A program made the translations under genes and the position numbers. Below are positions 1 through 10,621 of a DNA stretch of 64,000 nucleotides, piece after piece. Numbering within the stretch: the stretch's first letter is position 1; each line of letters starts with the position of its first letter. The notes under the pieces were generated by a model. It had not been told where the DNA came from. It made no database searches and was given only the letters and a program-made list of their open reading frames with translations. Origin of the DNA: Aselliscus stoliczkanus (Eukaryota; Chordata; Mammalia; Chiroptera; Hipposideridae); assembly GCA_033961575.1 (NCBI GenBank), contig CM066740.1, positions 89,449,117-89,513,116 on the forward strand. Direction: 5' to 3'.

Positions 1-460
1 TCATCAATTTCCTCTATCAGAGTCAAAAACAATGGCTTCACTCAGCATTTCTGTCTTGGTTTCCTTGGGGTCATTTTTAAAGGCTTCTCTTCTCCGTGAT
101 CCCCATGCCATTCCCTCAAGTCCCCCCTCTTCACCCCAGATTTCGACAGAAGTGCACGAGGGGGCTCCTCGCTCTAACCACCTCCCCCCAGACATCTCCA
201 TCGTCCTTGGCACAGGCCCCAGTTCCACCTAGGATCCCCACCCTGCTCAGGATCCTGGGAACACACCCCCCATCTCAGCTCCATGGCTCTGCTCCTACAA
301 GGCCCGCCCAGAGCACCCTCCCGCTCCTAAGTCCCTCACACACCCAACACCCCACTCTTCTCTGTGGCACCCTCAGGACAGCAGCCACCCAGAGCACAGA
401 CCTCAGATTCCCTCACCTGCCATAGGCCAGGCATCTGCAAGGTGGGGTTCACAGAAGGGA
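1..460. other. Left edge, no gene seen
   Basis: C-rich, moderately unique-looking sequence. Short open frames exist on both strands but none shows a recognisable domain, a conserved exon boundary or a start context that would support a gene. Confidence 0.5.
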
Positions 461-920
461 GTGTGCTGGGTTGGAGAGTGTGCCCCTGAGAATTCATGTC
501 CTTCCCAGAACCTCAGAACATGACCCTATTTGGAAATAGGGTCCTTGCAGATGTAATTAGTTAAGATGAGGTCATACTGGGGTAGGGTGGGTCCCTAATC
601 CAATGATCGATGTCCTTATAAGAAGAAAAAGATGCAGAGATACAGACACATAGGGGAGAAGACCATGTGACAATAGGGTAGAGACTAGAGTGACGTATCT
701 ATAAGCCAAGGGACCAAGGGATGCCAAAGGTTGCCAGAAATGCTAGAAGCTGGAGAGGCAAGCAAGGACCCTCCCCTCAAGCCTTCAGAGGGACAGCGAT
801 GCTGCCAATACCTTAACTTCAGTCTCCCAGCCTCCAGAGCTGTAAGAGAATCAATTGCTGTTATGTCAAGCCCTCCAGTTTGGGGCACTTTGTTAGGGCA
901 GCCCTGGGGATCTGATACAG
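461..920 (+). repeat. MaLR-type LTR (MLT1-like)
   Basis: The stretch has the usual order of a mammalian MaLR LTR: a 'gggtccttgcagatgtaatt' box, a 'ccctaatccaatga' box, 'gtccttataagaag', then 'cctccagagctgtaagag' and a 'ggcactttgttagggcagcc' end. The same order recurs at 35.34-35.78 kb. Subfamily naming is from memory and would need a repeat library. Confidence 0.7.
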
Positions 921-2224
921 AGGACACACATTCCCAGACCCTGAGGGGCTTGCAGTCCTCGGGGCCATAACTCATGTCACACTTATGCCTTGCTACCTTC
1001 TGATATTATTTATCTTCCTATATACATCTTGTGTCATCCTGCAAATAAACAGTGAACTCTCTGCTTGTAGGCACCACCTCCCTGCCTAAGTGCAGAGCTA
1101 TGGTTCGTCCTGAGCATCCTGCATACCCCAGGTGTGCAGTGGTCCTTGGCCCTCTCGACCCTGGGGTGATAACCTGCAGCCACTCGGCCCTTCTCAGGCC
1201 TTTCTGGTGTTGTGCATGGACATCCATTGCAGAATGGGCTTAAACATGGACCTCTGTGCATGCACAGCACCGTCACTGGCCCTACAAGTCCTTTATCATC
1301 TGTCTTATGTGTGTGTCTCTACATATGCATGTATGTGTGTGTACACATGTGTGTATGTATGTGTGTGTATGTGTATATATGTGTATGTAGGCATGTGGGT
1401 GTGTGTGTGTTGCCACTCTCTGCCTTCCCAGGCAACCATTCTAATGAATTAATGTATGTCTTTTTATTTGTATCTGTCCTTGAAAATATATCAGGTTGCT
1501 TTGTGTGAGCGTGTTTTAATTGTGTGATGGTACTGGGCTCCCTCACTCATCCCATTTCTTCCTACGTTCTTAAGACCCACTCCAGTGAGTCGCTGTGTGG
1601 ACATCCACTCTTTTGCATCCCCAGCTGCAAAGCTCCACGCAGTGAGCACCGACTGCCTCTCGGTGGCCCACTCTCTGGGTCAGGGACACCCAGACCGACT
1701 CCAGCCCTCCGTCCCCACAACCACAGCAATGCCTGTCCGTGTCCCACCTTGTGGATCTGTGTGAGAATTCTTTGGGCACAGATACCAAGAAGCAACATCA
1801 AGTCCTGTGGGGTGTCTGACCATCCCACCGCCCACGACCATCCCGCCACTCATGACCGCAGGTGACTATCTCACACCCATGCACTGCAGATGGCCCTCGG
1901 GACCCGCTATGTGTCTGCAGCCCCTCCCCCCAAGCCATGCCTGAGGTTCCTGCTTCCCCGCATCTGTGCCAATGCTTGGCATCATCCGGCTTTCCATTTC
2001 GGCCAGCCATAGGGATGAAATCACATTTCGTTGTTGAGTAACTTGCGTTGTTCTAATAGCCACCACATGGGAGCATCTTTTCCTGTGCCCTTGCACCCCG
2101 TTGGTTTCCTCTTCTATCAGTTGCCTTGAGATGCTTGAGTTTCCCCTGAGATTACTTTCTCGTTCTGGCTGGTTTACAGGAGTTCCTGTGTATTCTATAT
2201 TAGTCTCTCTCACTTTTTTGTCTT
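921..2224. other. Intergenic, no gene seen
   Basis: Apart from the TG/TATG microsatellite near 1.3-1.4 kb I see no repeat or gene that I can name. Several 60-115 residue frames overlap on both strands without coding character. Confidence 0.5.
1306..1412. repeat. TG/TATG microsatellite
   Basis: About 100 bases of imperfect alternating TG with TATG and TGCATG interruptions. It is purine-pyrimidine alternating and so potentially Z-DNA forming. Confidence 0.85.
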
Positions 2225-2432
2225 CCTAATTAATTATTTTTAGCTTAAAATTTGTTTTTTTTTACTTTTCAACTATAGTTGGCATACAGTATTAGATTAG
2301 TTTCATGTTTACTACATAGTGATTGGATATTTATATAACTTACAAAGGGATCACCCCATACGTCTAGTACCCACCAGCCACTATATATAGTTACTGTTAT
2401 GTTGTTGACTATTACATTCCCCACTCACTTTT
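2225..2432 (-). mobile_element. L1 3' end fragment
   Basis: The plus strand reads as the complement of an L1 3'UTR: 'actatagttggcatacagt', 'gatatttatataacttacaaa' style text and 'gtctagtacccaccagcca'. It abuts a second L1 3' end at 2433, which suggests a younger L1 tail inserted beside or into an older one. Confidence 0.65.
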
Positions 2433-3700
2433 TTTAAAAACTGATTTCTTGAGATATCATTTGCATACCATTCAATTCACCCACAAAGTGAGTAATTCAA
2501 TGGGTTTTAGTATACTCATACATATGTGCAACCCTCACCAGTCAATTTGAGAACATTTTCACCACCTCAAAAAGACACCCCACACCTGATAGGTATCACC
2601 TCCTAACCCCCATCCCCACCCTAAGCAACCACGAATCTACTTTCTGTCTCTACAGATTTGCCTATTCTGGACAGTCAATCTAAATGGAATCATAGATACG
2701 TGGTCTTTTTTAACCGGCTTCTTTCAATGAGATAATGTGTTTAAGGTGCAGCCATATTATAGCATGTATCAGTACTTCATTCCTTTTTAACATCAACTGA
2801 CATTCCGTTGTTTGGATATATCACGTTTTGTTTACTCATTCATCAGTTGATGGACACTTGAGTTGTTTTTACCTTTTGGCTATTATGCATAACACTGCTA
2901 TGAACATTCGTGTACAAGTTTCTGTGTGGACATATGTTTTCATTTTTCTTGGGTAGATACCTAGGAGTGGAATTGCTGGATCATATAGTCGTTCTATGTT
3001 TAATTGTTTGGGGACCTGCCAGGCTGTTTTCCAAAGTGGCTGTACCACTTACAATCTCCCAGCAGTGTATGAAGGCTCTGATTTCTACACAACCTCACCA
3101 ACACTTGTTATCTGACTTTTTGATTCCAGCCAACCTAGTGGGTGTGATGTAGACTCTCACTGCAGTTTTTATTTGCATTCCCTTGATGGCTAGTGATCTG
3201 AGCATCTTTTCATGTGCTTAATTGTTCGTATGTGTATCTTCTTTGGAGAAATGTCTATTCAGATCCTTTGCCCATTTTTAGATTGAATTATTTGTCCTTT
3301 TATTACTGAGTTGTAAGAGTTCTTTACATATTCTACAGACAATGCCCTTATCAAATATACGATTTGTGAATACCTTCTTCTATTTTGCGGGTTGTCTTTT
3401 CACTTTCTTGATGGTGTCCTTTGAAGTACAAAGGTTTATAATTTTGATGAAGTCCAGTCTATTTTCCCTCTGGTTGTTCGTGCTTTGGGGTCATAGCTAA
3501 GAATCTTTTGCCAAACGCAAGTTCAAGAAGATTTACTCCTATGTTTTCTTCTATGAGTTTTATAGTTTTGTCTTTTACATTCAGGTCTTTGATCCCTTTT
3601 AAGTTAATTTTCATGTATGGCATGAGCTAAGGGTCAAACTTTATTCTTTCGCATGTGGTCCCTTTCTCTTTTAACTTTTATAAGTCTCTTCTCTTCATTT
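2433..3700 (-). mobile_element. L1 ORF2 C-terminus and 3'UTR, degraded
   Basis: Antisense L1 sequence. The 3'UTR part (gagatatcatttgcatacc, then cacccca..cctgataggta) comes first, followed by the complement of the end of ORF2 ('ctaggagtggaattgctgg', 'tctgactttttgattccagc', 'cttctttggagaaatgtct'). No long frame survives, so it is a fossil. Roughly 1.3 kb remains of an element that is about 6 kb when complete. Confidence 0.8.
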
Positions 3701-5424
3701 GTCCTCACTCCATTAACTTAGTTATGATGTTCTTTGTGGAACAGAAACAGACTGCATTTTTCTCAATGTCAAATTGTTCTTGGGACTCTCTTTAGATCCA
3801 GACCTCCTCAGGTCTCCGTGGAGTGGTGAGCCTGTGACTGAAACTAGCAAACTCTCCATCCTTCAGACCAATGAGTGTGAAAGACGTAAGTGAAGTCACT
3901 GTATCAATCATCTTTTAGGCAGCTAGTGAGTCACCTTCCTTGGAGACCCCAAAGGCCCTTCTGAAATTGCAAACCAGTATCAGATTAATGAGTTTTTTTC
4001 TCCTTCCTTTATTTAGCTGCCAATCAATGCTGAAGTCACGGGCAGTACAAGTGGCAGGAAGTTAATGACGAGCAATACAAAAGCCATATAACAACAAAAG
4101 AATAAGTAATCGAGGCTTGGTGATTAAGGGGATAAATGATCTCTTGGTTGTTTTTTCTAAGCCACGGCCTATTCCTGAGTCTCTTTCCCTCCTTTGCCCA
4201 GGTTTACGCTTGTCATCTCCCTGGAGAGCAGCCTCCTTCCCCTCCCCCGCCCTGCCCCCCGCCGCCCCGTCCCTCCGCTCTCTGGGCCCTAGCCACAGCT
4301 CTCCTGAAGACTTTGTCCCCAGCCACTCAGCTCCTCCCTCCTCTCCGAATCCTGTCAGGGTCGCGGAGATGCTAATCAAACGTCTCCTAAGGTCTCAGCG
4401 TGGTGGCTTCGCTCTCCCAAAATGTCCCCTTGTGGCTCCCCAGTCTGCACGTGGGTCTAATTCCCTGTTTCTGATGTTGGTGTCAGTCTCCACCAGCCTC
4501 TGCCTTTGTCTGTGTATCTGCTTCAGCTGAGACTGCTTGCTCGTGACTTTCCCCTTGTCCTTCCTTATCTCCAGCCTCTGAAGCTCACCATTTACTTTAA
4601 GAGATTATGGCATCACACAGCTCGTAACAGGGAATACCAGATAGATCTTGTGAAATGTGCCACAGTGGCAGGAGGAATGATGGAAAACAGATCTAGAACA
4701 CGTGTGTTAGGAAACACAGACGTGAACCCTGCCGCTGAAGTGGTGGAAGGCTGGACGTTTCCAAACTTGAGTGATTGTAGAGGCCGCAGGAGCCCTCTGG
4801 GCTGAGGCCGTCAGAGCCCCACACATGGCCTCCGGCCACTGCCCCTGCCCACTGTGGAGCCCCCTGAGCTGTAAGTTCCCACCTTGGTGAGCCCATGCCT
4901 CACCCTGCCCCTCCCTCCAGGGCGGGGTCTGACAGAGCCATAAAGCTCCAGGAGTCCAAGCAAAGGCTAGCAGCAGAGGTGAGAGCTGCAGAACAGGCAG
5001 GTATGTTCTGATGGGACATCCAGAGAGGGTGGAGAAGGGGCTGGCTGGGAGGGGAGGGAAGCAAGGGAAAAAGGGCCTGGGGTGAGGGGCCAGGAGAAAA
5101 ACAAGACTAGAGGGAAGGGGACAGCAACCGTCCAGGGGTGAGATAGGAAAGGCGCAGGAGGAGACAAGTGCTGCCCTGGGGCTGGAGATGAGCCGAGCCC
5201 AGTAGAGGGCAGGTTTCAGGTCTCCCAGCACAGAGGACACACTAGCCACCAAGTTCTCCCCTCTCCCATGGCTTCAATGCCATCACCCACTCACTGGCTG
5301 CCCACTTGGACACTGCACAGAGGACTGTACTGGGGAAGGTAAAGCTTAAAGGAATAGCTAAGTCATCTCCTTATCACAGCAGAAATTTGGGGATAAGCAG
5401 TTATAAAAAAAGGAGGGGGGAGGT
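3701..5424. other. Intergenic, no gene seen
   Basis: It contains a C-rich block near 4.2-4.35 kb and a G/A-rich block near 5.0-5.2 kb. Overlapping frames of up to 181 residues occur on both strands but lack domains. A non-coding first exon of AOC1 could lie somewhere upstream of 9.0 kb, but nothing here lets me place it. Confidence 0.45.
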
Positions 5425-5849
5425 GGTCATGAAAAGACATGGAGGAATTTCAGTGTATATTTCTGAGTGAAAGGAGCCAGTCTGAAAAGGCTACGTACTG
5501 TATGATTCCACCTGTATGAACTATGGAGACAGTAAAAGGTCAGTTGTTGCCAGGGTTTAGGGGCTGGAGGGGGATGAACAGCTGAGCACAGAGGATTTTT
5601 AGGGCAATGAAAATATTCAATGACACTGTAATGATGAATACATGCCATTATACATTTGTCCAAACCCACGGACTGCACAACACGAAGAGTGAACCCTAAA
5701 GTAAACTATGGACTCAGGGTAATAATGATGTGTCAACATAGGTTCAACTGTAACAAATGGACCAGGCTGGTGGGGTACGGGGGTGCTGGTAACGGGGGAA
5801 GCTGTGCATGTGTGGGGCAGGGAGGATATGGGAAATTTCTGTGCCTTCC
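5425..5849 (+). mobile_element. L1 3'UTR, left part
   Basis: Sense L1 3'UTR text ('tgtatgattccacctgtatg', 'gttgccagggtttaggggct', 'gtgtcaacataggttcaact'). It is interrupted at 5850 by an LTR and resumes at 6162 with 'cttcctctcaattttgctat', so the two halves are one older element. Confidence 0.75.
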
Positions 5850-6161
5850 TGAAAGGTTCGCCAAGGAGAGAGGGAGAGAGAGAGACACCGGTATTCAAGC
5901 AACAAGTTTATTCACCTGCCAGGCTGAGGCCATGAGAGGTGTCAGCACCGACAGGGCAGGGTCTAGTTTTTATAGGGTGGAATAAGTAACCAGTGGCAAC
6001 AGCGGGTGGTGGCAATGGCTGGGGGCAACAGAAAACTTCTCCTTGTGCCAAGCAGGAGATGAATGATGTATTACCCGCTAGGTATCGCACCAGACAGGAT
6101 GTGGGGTGTGCACCCGTTACTGCATGGCTGAGCTGGCCTTCAGGGTGAACAGTACCTTACA
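5850..6161 (-). mobile_element. Solo ERV LTR (312 bp)
   Basis: The segment begins TG and ends CA and is flanked on both sides by CTTCC (5845-5849 and 6162-6166), the 5-bp target duplication expected of a retroviral integration. Read on the minus strand it has a TATAAAA-type box (complement of 5967-5974) and, about 60 bases further on, AATAAA (complement of 5907-5912). That is the U3-R order of an LTR. No gag, pol or env sequence is next to it, so it is a solo LTR left by recombination. Family not identified. Confidence 0.75.
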
Positions 6162-6235
6162 CTTCCTCTCAATTTTGCTATGAACCTAGAATTGCTCTAA
6201 AAAGTAAAGTCCATTTTAACAACAACAAAAAAGGA
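6162..6235 (+). mobile_element. L1 3'UTR, right part
   Basis: Continuation of the L1 3'UTR broken by the solo LTR. It ends 'aaaagtaaagtccatttt' followed by an A-rich stretch. Confidence 0.65.
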
Positions 6236-6710
6236 AGCTCAGCCAAAATTTACTAATAGAACAAGAGCTCACTCCGTATCTTTCTGCTAGCTCTGGATTT
6301 ACCTCAGACCTGTCTCACCTGTTCTTTCACGCTGGAGAGTACAAGATCAAGTGGGTCCCTGGACCTTCCCACCAGGGCCAAGAGGACAGGATAAGGCAGC
6401 TCAGGGGACTATATTGGCCACTCTGGGGGAGACCCTGGCCACACCCTCCCCCCAATGGAAGGGAAAAGGACATCTCCCTGAATCGCCACCTGGGATGGCC
6501 CCACCCTGAGGTGCCCTCCTAGTAGTTGTGGATGGTCAAGTGGCTGTAACCTCAGTGCCCTACCAGAGGATGAGGACTGGCCACCATGTCCTCAGCCTCA
6601 AAACCACAGGGCTACAGCCTAATCACAGTCAAATCACTCTCTATTGCTTACATTTTAAATGTGCTGGTACCACAGGTGTCTCCTCAGGATTGGCTTTAAA
6701 AAGTAGCTAG
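6236..6710. other. Intergenic, no gene seen
   Basis: Unique-looking sequence up to the target-site duplication of the next SINE. No convincing coding or RNA feature. Confidence 0.5.
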
Positions 6711-7100
6711 TAGGGGGGTTGGCCCAGTGGTTCAGTTGGTTAAGAGCGCGAGCTCTGAGCAACAGGGTTGCCAGTTCAATTCCCACACGGGCCAGCGAAC
6801 TGTGCCCGAGCAGAGCTGTCGCTAAACTGCCAACAGGCAGCAGAATGGCTCATCTGGTGAGACCACGTGCTCCTAACAACAAGACTGCAGTTTCAACCCC
6901 GGCAGGTGATGGTGGGCTACGCCTACCCACAACTAAGATTGAACATGGCACCTTGAGCTAAGTGGCCGTGAGCTGCTGAAAAGCAGCTGGATGGCGACTG
7001 GACTTGGAGCTGAGTGAGCTGCACCCTCCACAACTAAGACTGAAGGACAACAACTTGGCTGTTCCCCTTCCCCAATTCCCCAATAAAATCCTTTAAAAAA
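6711..7100 (+). mobile_element. VES-type bat SINE
   Basis: A tRNA-like head ('ggttggcccagtggttcagt') is followed by a second tRNA-like module, then a tail with 'ccacaactaagactgaagga' and 'ccccaataaaatcctttaaa' and an A-run. Flanking AAAAGTAGCTAG copies before 6711 and after 7100 are its target-site duplication. It appears inserted just upstream of a MIR copy. The VES assignment is from memory. Confidence 0.8.
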
Positions 7101-7129
7101 AAAAAGTAGCTAGCAAATCTTGGGTACTT

Positions 7130-7345
7130 CTTAGACAGTAGACTTTGTTCAAAACACTTTATCCAATTGATTTCCCCCAACAACCCTAGGAGGTAGCTGT
7201 CGTGGTTGTTATTTCTATTGTACAGTTGAAAAGATGGAGGCACAGAGAGTTCAAGCAACCTGCCCAAGGTCACACAGCTGGTCCTGGTGATGAGACATAC
7301 CAGCTGGGACATGAACTCAGGCAGCCTGGCTCCAGAGCCAGTCTT
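7130..7345 (+). mobile_element. MIR SINE
   Basis: It contains the MIR core: 'tgcccaaggtcacacagct' followed by 'atgaactcaggcagcctgg', preceded by a run resembling 'acccccattttacagatgag'. Strongly diverged and therefore old. Confidence 0.8.
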
Positions 7346-7410
7346 TGAACTTCTATACTAAATTTCAAATTTTGTCTACATGAACAATGTTGTATCAAAA
7401 ATATAGTTTT

Positions 7411-7570
7411 GAGGACCGGCCAAGTGGCTCAGTTGGTTAAGAGCTCGCTCAAGAGTGCGAGCTGAGCTCTGAGCAACAGCAGTTTGATGCCCAGCCCGAG
7501 CTGAGCAGCCGCTGAGCTGCCAACAGGTGGCAGCATGGCTCAGATTTTAAAAAAAAGTAATTAAAAAAAA
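7411..7570 (+). mobile_element. SINE fragment (VES-like)
   Basis: Head 'gaccggccaagtggctcagt', then 'cagccgctgagctgccaaca' and 'tggcagcatggctcagat', ending in an A-rich stretch. It lacks the CCCCAATAAAATC tail of the full element. A TA/TG microsatellite (about 7571-7600) follows directly. Confidence 0.7.
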
Positions 7571-7600
7571 AATATATATATATATATATGTGTGTGTAGT
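7571..7600. repeat. TA/TG dinucleotide run
   Basis: A short alternating TA tract passing into TG, grown at the 3' end of the preceding SINE. Confidence 0.8.
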
Positions 7601-7638
7601 TTTGTTGTGAATACCCATGTCAACAAAAGGAATGTCTA

Positions 7639-7780
7639 GGGCCGTCCGAGTGGTGCAGTGGTTAAGCGCTGGCTTGGGAAGCCAGTGGCCCCAGTTTGAG
7701 TCCCACATATGAGGGCCAGTGACACTGCCCTCAAAAAAAATAATAAATAAATAAATAAAGCCTTTAAAAAAAAAAAAAAA
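7639..7780 (+). mobile_element. Short-form SINE (GGGCCGxCCGAGTGG head)
   Basis: A tRNA-like head with A-box-like 'gtggtgcagtggttaagcgc' and B-box-like 'gtttgagtcccac', then the unit 'gagggccagtgacactgccc', then A-rich tail. A duplication of AAAGGAATGTCTA flanks it (7626-7638 and 7780-7792), so this is a clean retroposition event. Confidence 0.85.
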
Positions 7781-7792
7781 AAGGAATGTCTA

Positions 7793-8112
7793 AACCTGTA
7801 GAGAATTTTTGTAAGTTTATCTGAGCCCAAAATGATGACATTCGGCAGGAAGCAAGATCCCCAATGCTTCCCGAAAAGTTCGCAGCTTCTGTTATGCACT
7901 TGGAATTGAGGAAGGTTACCTGGCCTGGGAGAAAGCAAGGTGGAGATGGGAATTACAGGACAGGGAACAAGATTAAGTGTTCCCTAGAAGGTGGTTAGCC
8001 TATAAGAGGTCTGGAAAAGAGGATTACTCTGGCTTTTCAAATCTAACAATGGATGGGGCTTGCTTAAGGCAAAGATAAACCTTTTACTAAAACTCTTGAT
8101 ATGCCTGAGATG
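7793..8112. other. Possible ERV/LTR-derived stretch
   Basis: About 320 bases of sequence that may continue at 8591 on the far side of a DNA transposon. Its style is that of an old LTR element, but I cannot name the family and see no gene. Confidence 0.3.
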
Positions 8113-8590
8113 TACCCTATTTTGCCTTGTATTATGCCCTTCCATGTATAATGCACACCCAGGGGAAAAAAATATTTCGTTTTAATTTTTTAATTCAAAT
8201 TTTTATTTGTTTACATTTAGATACTTGGGGTTTTTTTTGTATTATAAAGGAATTTTACAATGTACTTTTTAACATATTATGGTACAAGAAATGTTATGTA
8301 TTGGTAATAAATTTACAATATTTATGCATCATAGAAGGCCAATAACTCTTCATCTTTGCAAGTGCATTGTAAATTCAACAAAACCAATGATCATATTCCG
8401 GGGTATTATTTTGCACACTGATATCATTATTGATTCCTAGAGTTACATTTTTAATTCATAAGCAGAAATAAAAGAATCAAAAACATTTATATAGATATGA
8501 ATTAGTATTACCAATGTATAATGTGCATCCTTATTTTTCCCTCACAAATTTGGGCGAAAAAGTGCACATTATACACAGCAAAATACGGTA
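8113..8590. mobile_element. Non-autonomous DNA transposon with TA duplication
   Basis: The segment is bounded by TA at 8113-8114 and 8589-8590. The left end CCCTATTTTGCCTTGTATTA and the inverted right end CCGTATTTTGCTGTGTATAA match at about 18 of the first 22 positions. Copies of a TGTATAATG(C/T)(A/G)CA-like motif sit just inside both ends as subterminal repeats. The AT-rich interior has no transposase frame. TA duplication fits Tc1/mariner/pogo-type elements. The family name is unknown to me. Confidence 0.65.
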
Positions 8591-9036
8591 ACTGCCCACC
8601 ATGGCCTGCCCAGTTAGAGATTTATGATTTATTACAGGGTCCCTTTTTCGTCTACACCCTGGACACAAGAAGTGCTCTGTGGCATTTGGAAAGGTGCTGT
8701 GAGTCACAGGCCCTGGCTGAGTAACCTAAAGTGCAGAGGTAAGAGCCATGCTGAGATAATGCACTGACAAAGGGAAAACGGGGAGTTGATATTGGTAAGA
8801 AAATCCACAGGACTAAAAGCATAGACAGGCAAGGAGAGCTCAGATTAAAATGGATGGAAAGCACAGGCCCGAACAGCACTGGGAACTTCATGGGGTCTCC
8901 AGCTGCCCCAGGACAGAGGGGTGAAGCTGTGTCTGTAGGAAAACCATGGGGCCAAGGGACATGGCAGTCCATGCTTGGCAGAAAACCATGTCCTCCCCTA
9001 AAACAACTTAGTTCATCTCTTTTGCATTCCAGAGCG
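8591..9036. promoter_or_regulatory. AOC1: AOC1 5' flank / intron before first coding exon
   Basis: A pyrimidine-rich tract ending TTGCATTCCAG lies immediately before the AOC1 start (AG at 9031-9032 or nearby), so the coding start sits a few bases inside an internal exon. A non-coding first exon must then lie further upstream and was not located. Confidence 0.5.
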
Positions 9037-10621
9037 ATGGGGAGAGAGACCCTGGCCCTCAGCTGGGCAGTGGCTGCCACCCTGATGCTACAGATGTTGG
9101 CCATGGCTGAGCATTCCCCATGGACCCCACACAGCAAGGCCAGTGTGTTCGCAGACCTGAGTGCCCAAGAGCTGAAGGCCGTGCAAAGGTTCCTCTGGTC
9201 CCGGAAGGAGCTGAGGCTGGAGTCCTCCAAAGCATCAACCATCGCCAAGAACTCCGTGTTCCTCATTGAGATGCTGCTGCCCAAGAAGCAACAAGTGCTG
9301 AAATTTCTGGACAAGGGTCAAAAGCGTCCCGTTCGGGAGGCCCGTGCCATCATATTCTTCGGAGCCCAGGAGCATCCCAATATCACCGAATTTGCTGTGG
9401 GGCCCCTGCCACAGCCCCATTACATACGCGAGCTGCCACCCAGGCCTGGGCACCGGGCCTCCTGGGCCTCCAGGCCCATCTCCTCGGTGGAGGAAGCCCT
9501 ACTGAACCATGCCCTGCAAGAAGCCACCAAGCCCCTGCACCAGTTTTTTCTTGACACCACAGGTTTCTCTATGCATAACTGTCACCTTCGATGCCTGACT
9601 TTCACGGAAGTGGCGCCCCGGGGCCTGGCCTCTGGCGAGCGCCGCACCTGGTTTATTTTACAGCGCGATGTAGAAGGCTATTTCTTGCACCCCGTTGGGC
9701 TGGAGCTCCTGATAGACCACAGCAGCACAAACACGCAGGACTGGGCAGTGGAGCAGGTCTGGTACAACGGGAAGTTCTACCGGAGCCCGGAAGAACTGGC
9801 ACGGAAGTATAAGGATGGAGAGGTTGATGTGGTGGTCCTGGAAGACGCATTCCCCAAGAGGAAGGGGGCAGAGAGCATGGCGGATCCACCCCTCTTCTCT
9901 TCCTACAAGCCGCGTGGGGACTTCGCCAGCCCCATCACTGGGCATGGCCCCCGCCTGGTCCAGCCCCAGGGCCCTGGCTACAAGCTGGAGGGCAACACTG
10001 TGTCCTACCGGGGCTGGAGCTTCTCCTTCCGGCTGAAGTCCTCCACGGGGCTGCAGGTCCTGAACGTGCACTTTGGGGGGGAGCGCATCGCCTATGAGGT
10101 GAGCGTGCAAGAGGCCGTGGCACTGTACGGAGGCCACACACCTGCGGGCATGCAGACCAAGTATATTGATGTGGGCTGGGGCTTGGGCACCGTCACTCAT
10201 GAGTTGGCCGCTGGCATCGACTGCCCGGACACGGCCACCTTCCTGGACGCTCTCCACCTCTACGATACTGATGACCCCATCCGCTACCCCCGAGCCCTCT
10301 GTCTCTTTGAGATGCCCACGGGGGTGCCCCTCCGACGGCACTTTGATTCCAACTTCAATGGCGGCTTCAACTTCTATGCAGGGCTGAAGGGCCAGGTGCT
10401 GGTGCTGAGAACAACTTCCACAGTCTACAATTATGACTACATCTGGGACTTCATCTTCTACCCCAACGGGGTGATGGAGGCCAAGATGTATGCCACCGGC
10501 TATATCCACGCCACCTTCTATACCCCCGAGGGGCTGCGCCATGGGACCCGCCTGCACACACACCTGATCGGCAACATGCACACTCACTTGGTGCACTACC
10601 GCATCGACCTGGACGTGGCAG
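9037..10621 (+). CDS. AOC1: AOC1 coding exon 1 (signal peptide to copper HxH)
   Basis: 1585 coding bases. It carries the signal peptide, the two N-terminal copper amine oxidase domains (N2, N3) and most of the catalytic domain including Asp378, Tyr466, His515 and His517. It ends GTGGCAG before GTAGGG, in phase 1, completing a Gly codon with the next exon. Confidence 0.95.

Noticed and set aside
7639..7740. tRNA gene
   Set aside because: A-box and B-box-like motifs are present, but this is the head of a SINE repeated across the window with poly(A) and target duplications, not a tRNA gene.
8854..9036. Upstream in-frame Met extending AOC1 by 61 residues
   Set aside because: A splice-acceptor-like tract TTTGCATTCCAG lies between it and the signal peptide, and the extension matches no AOC1 N-terminus that I know.
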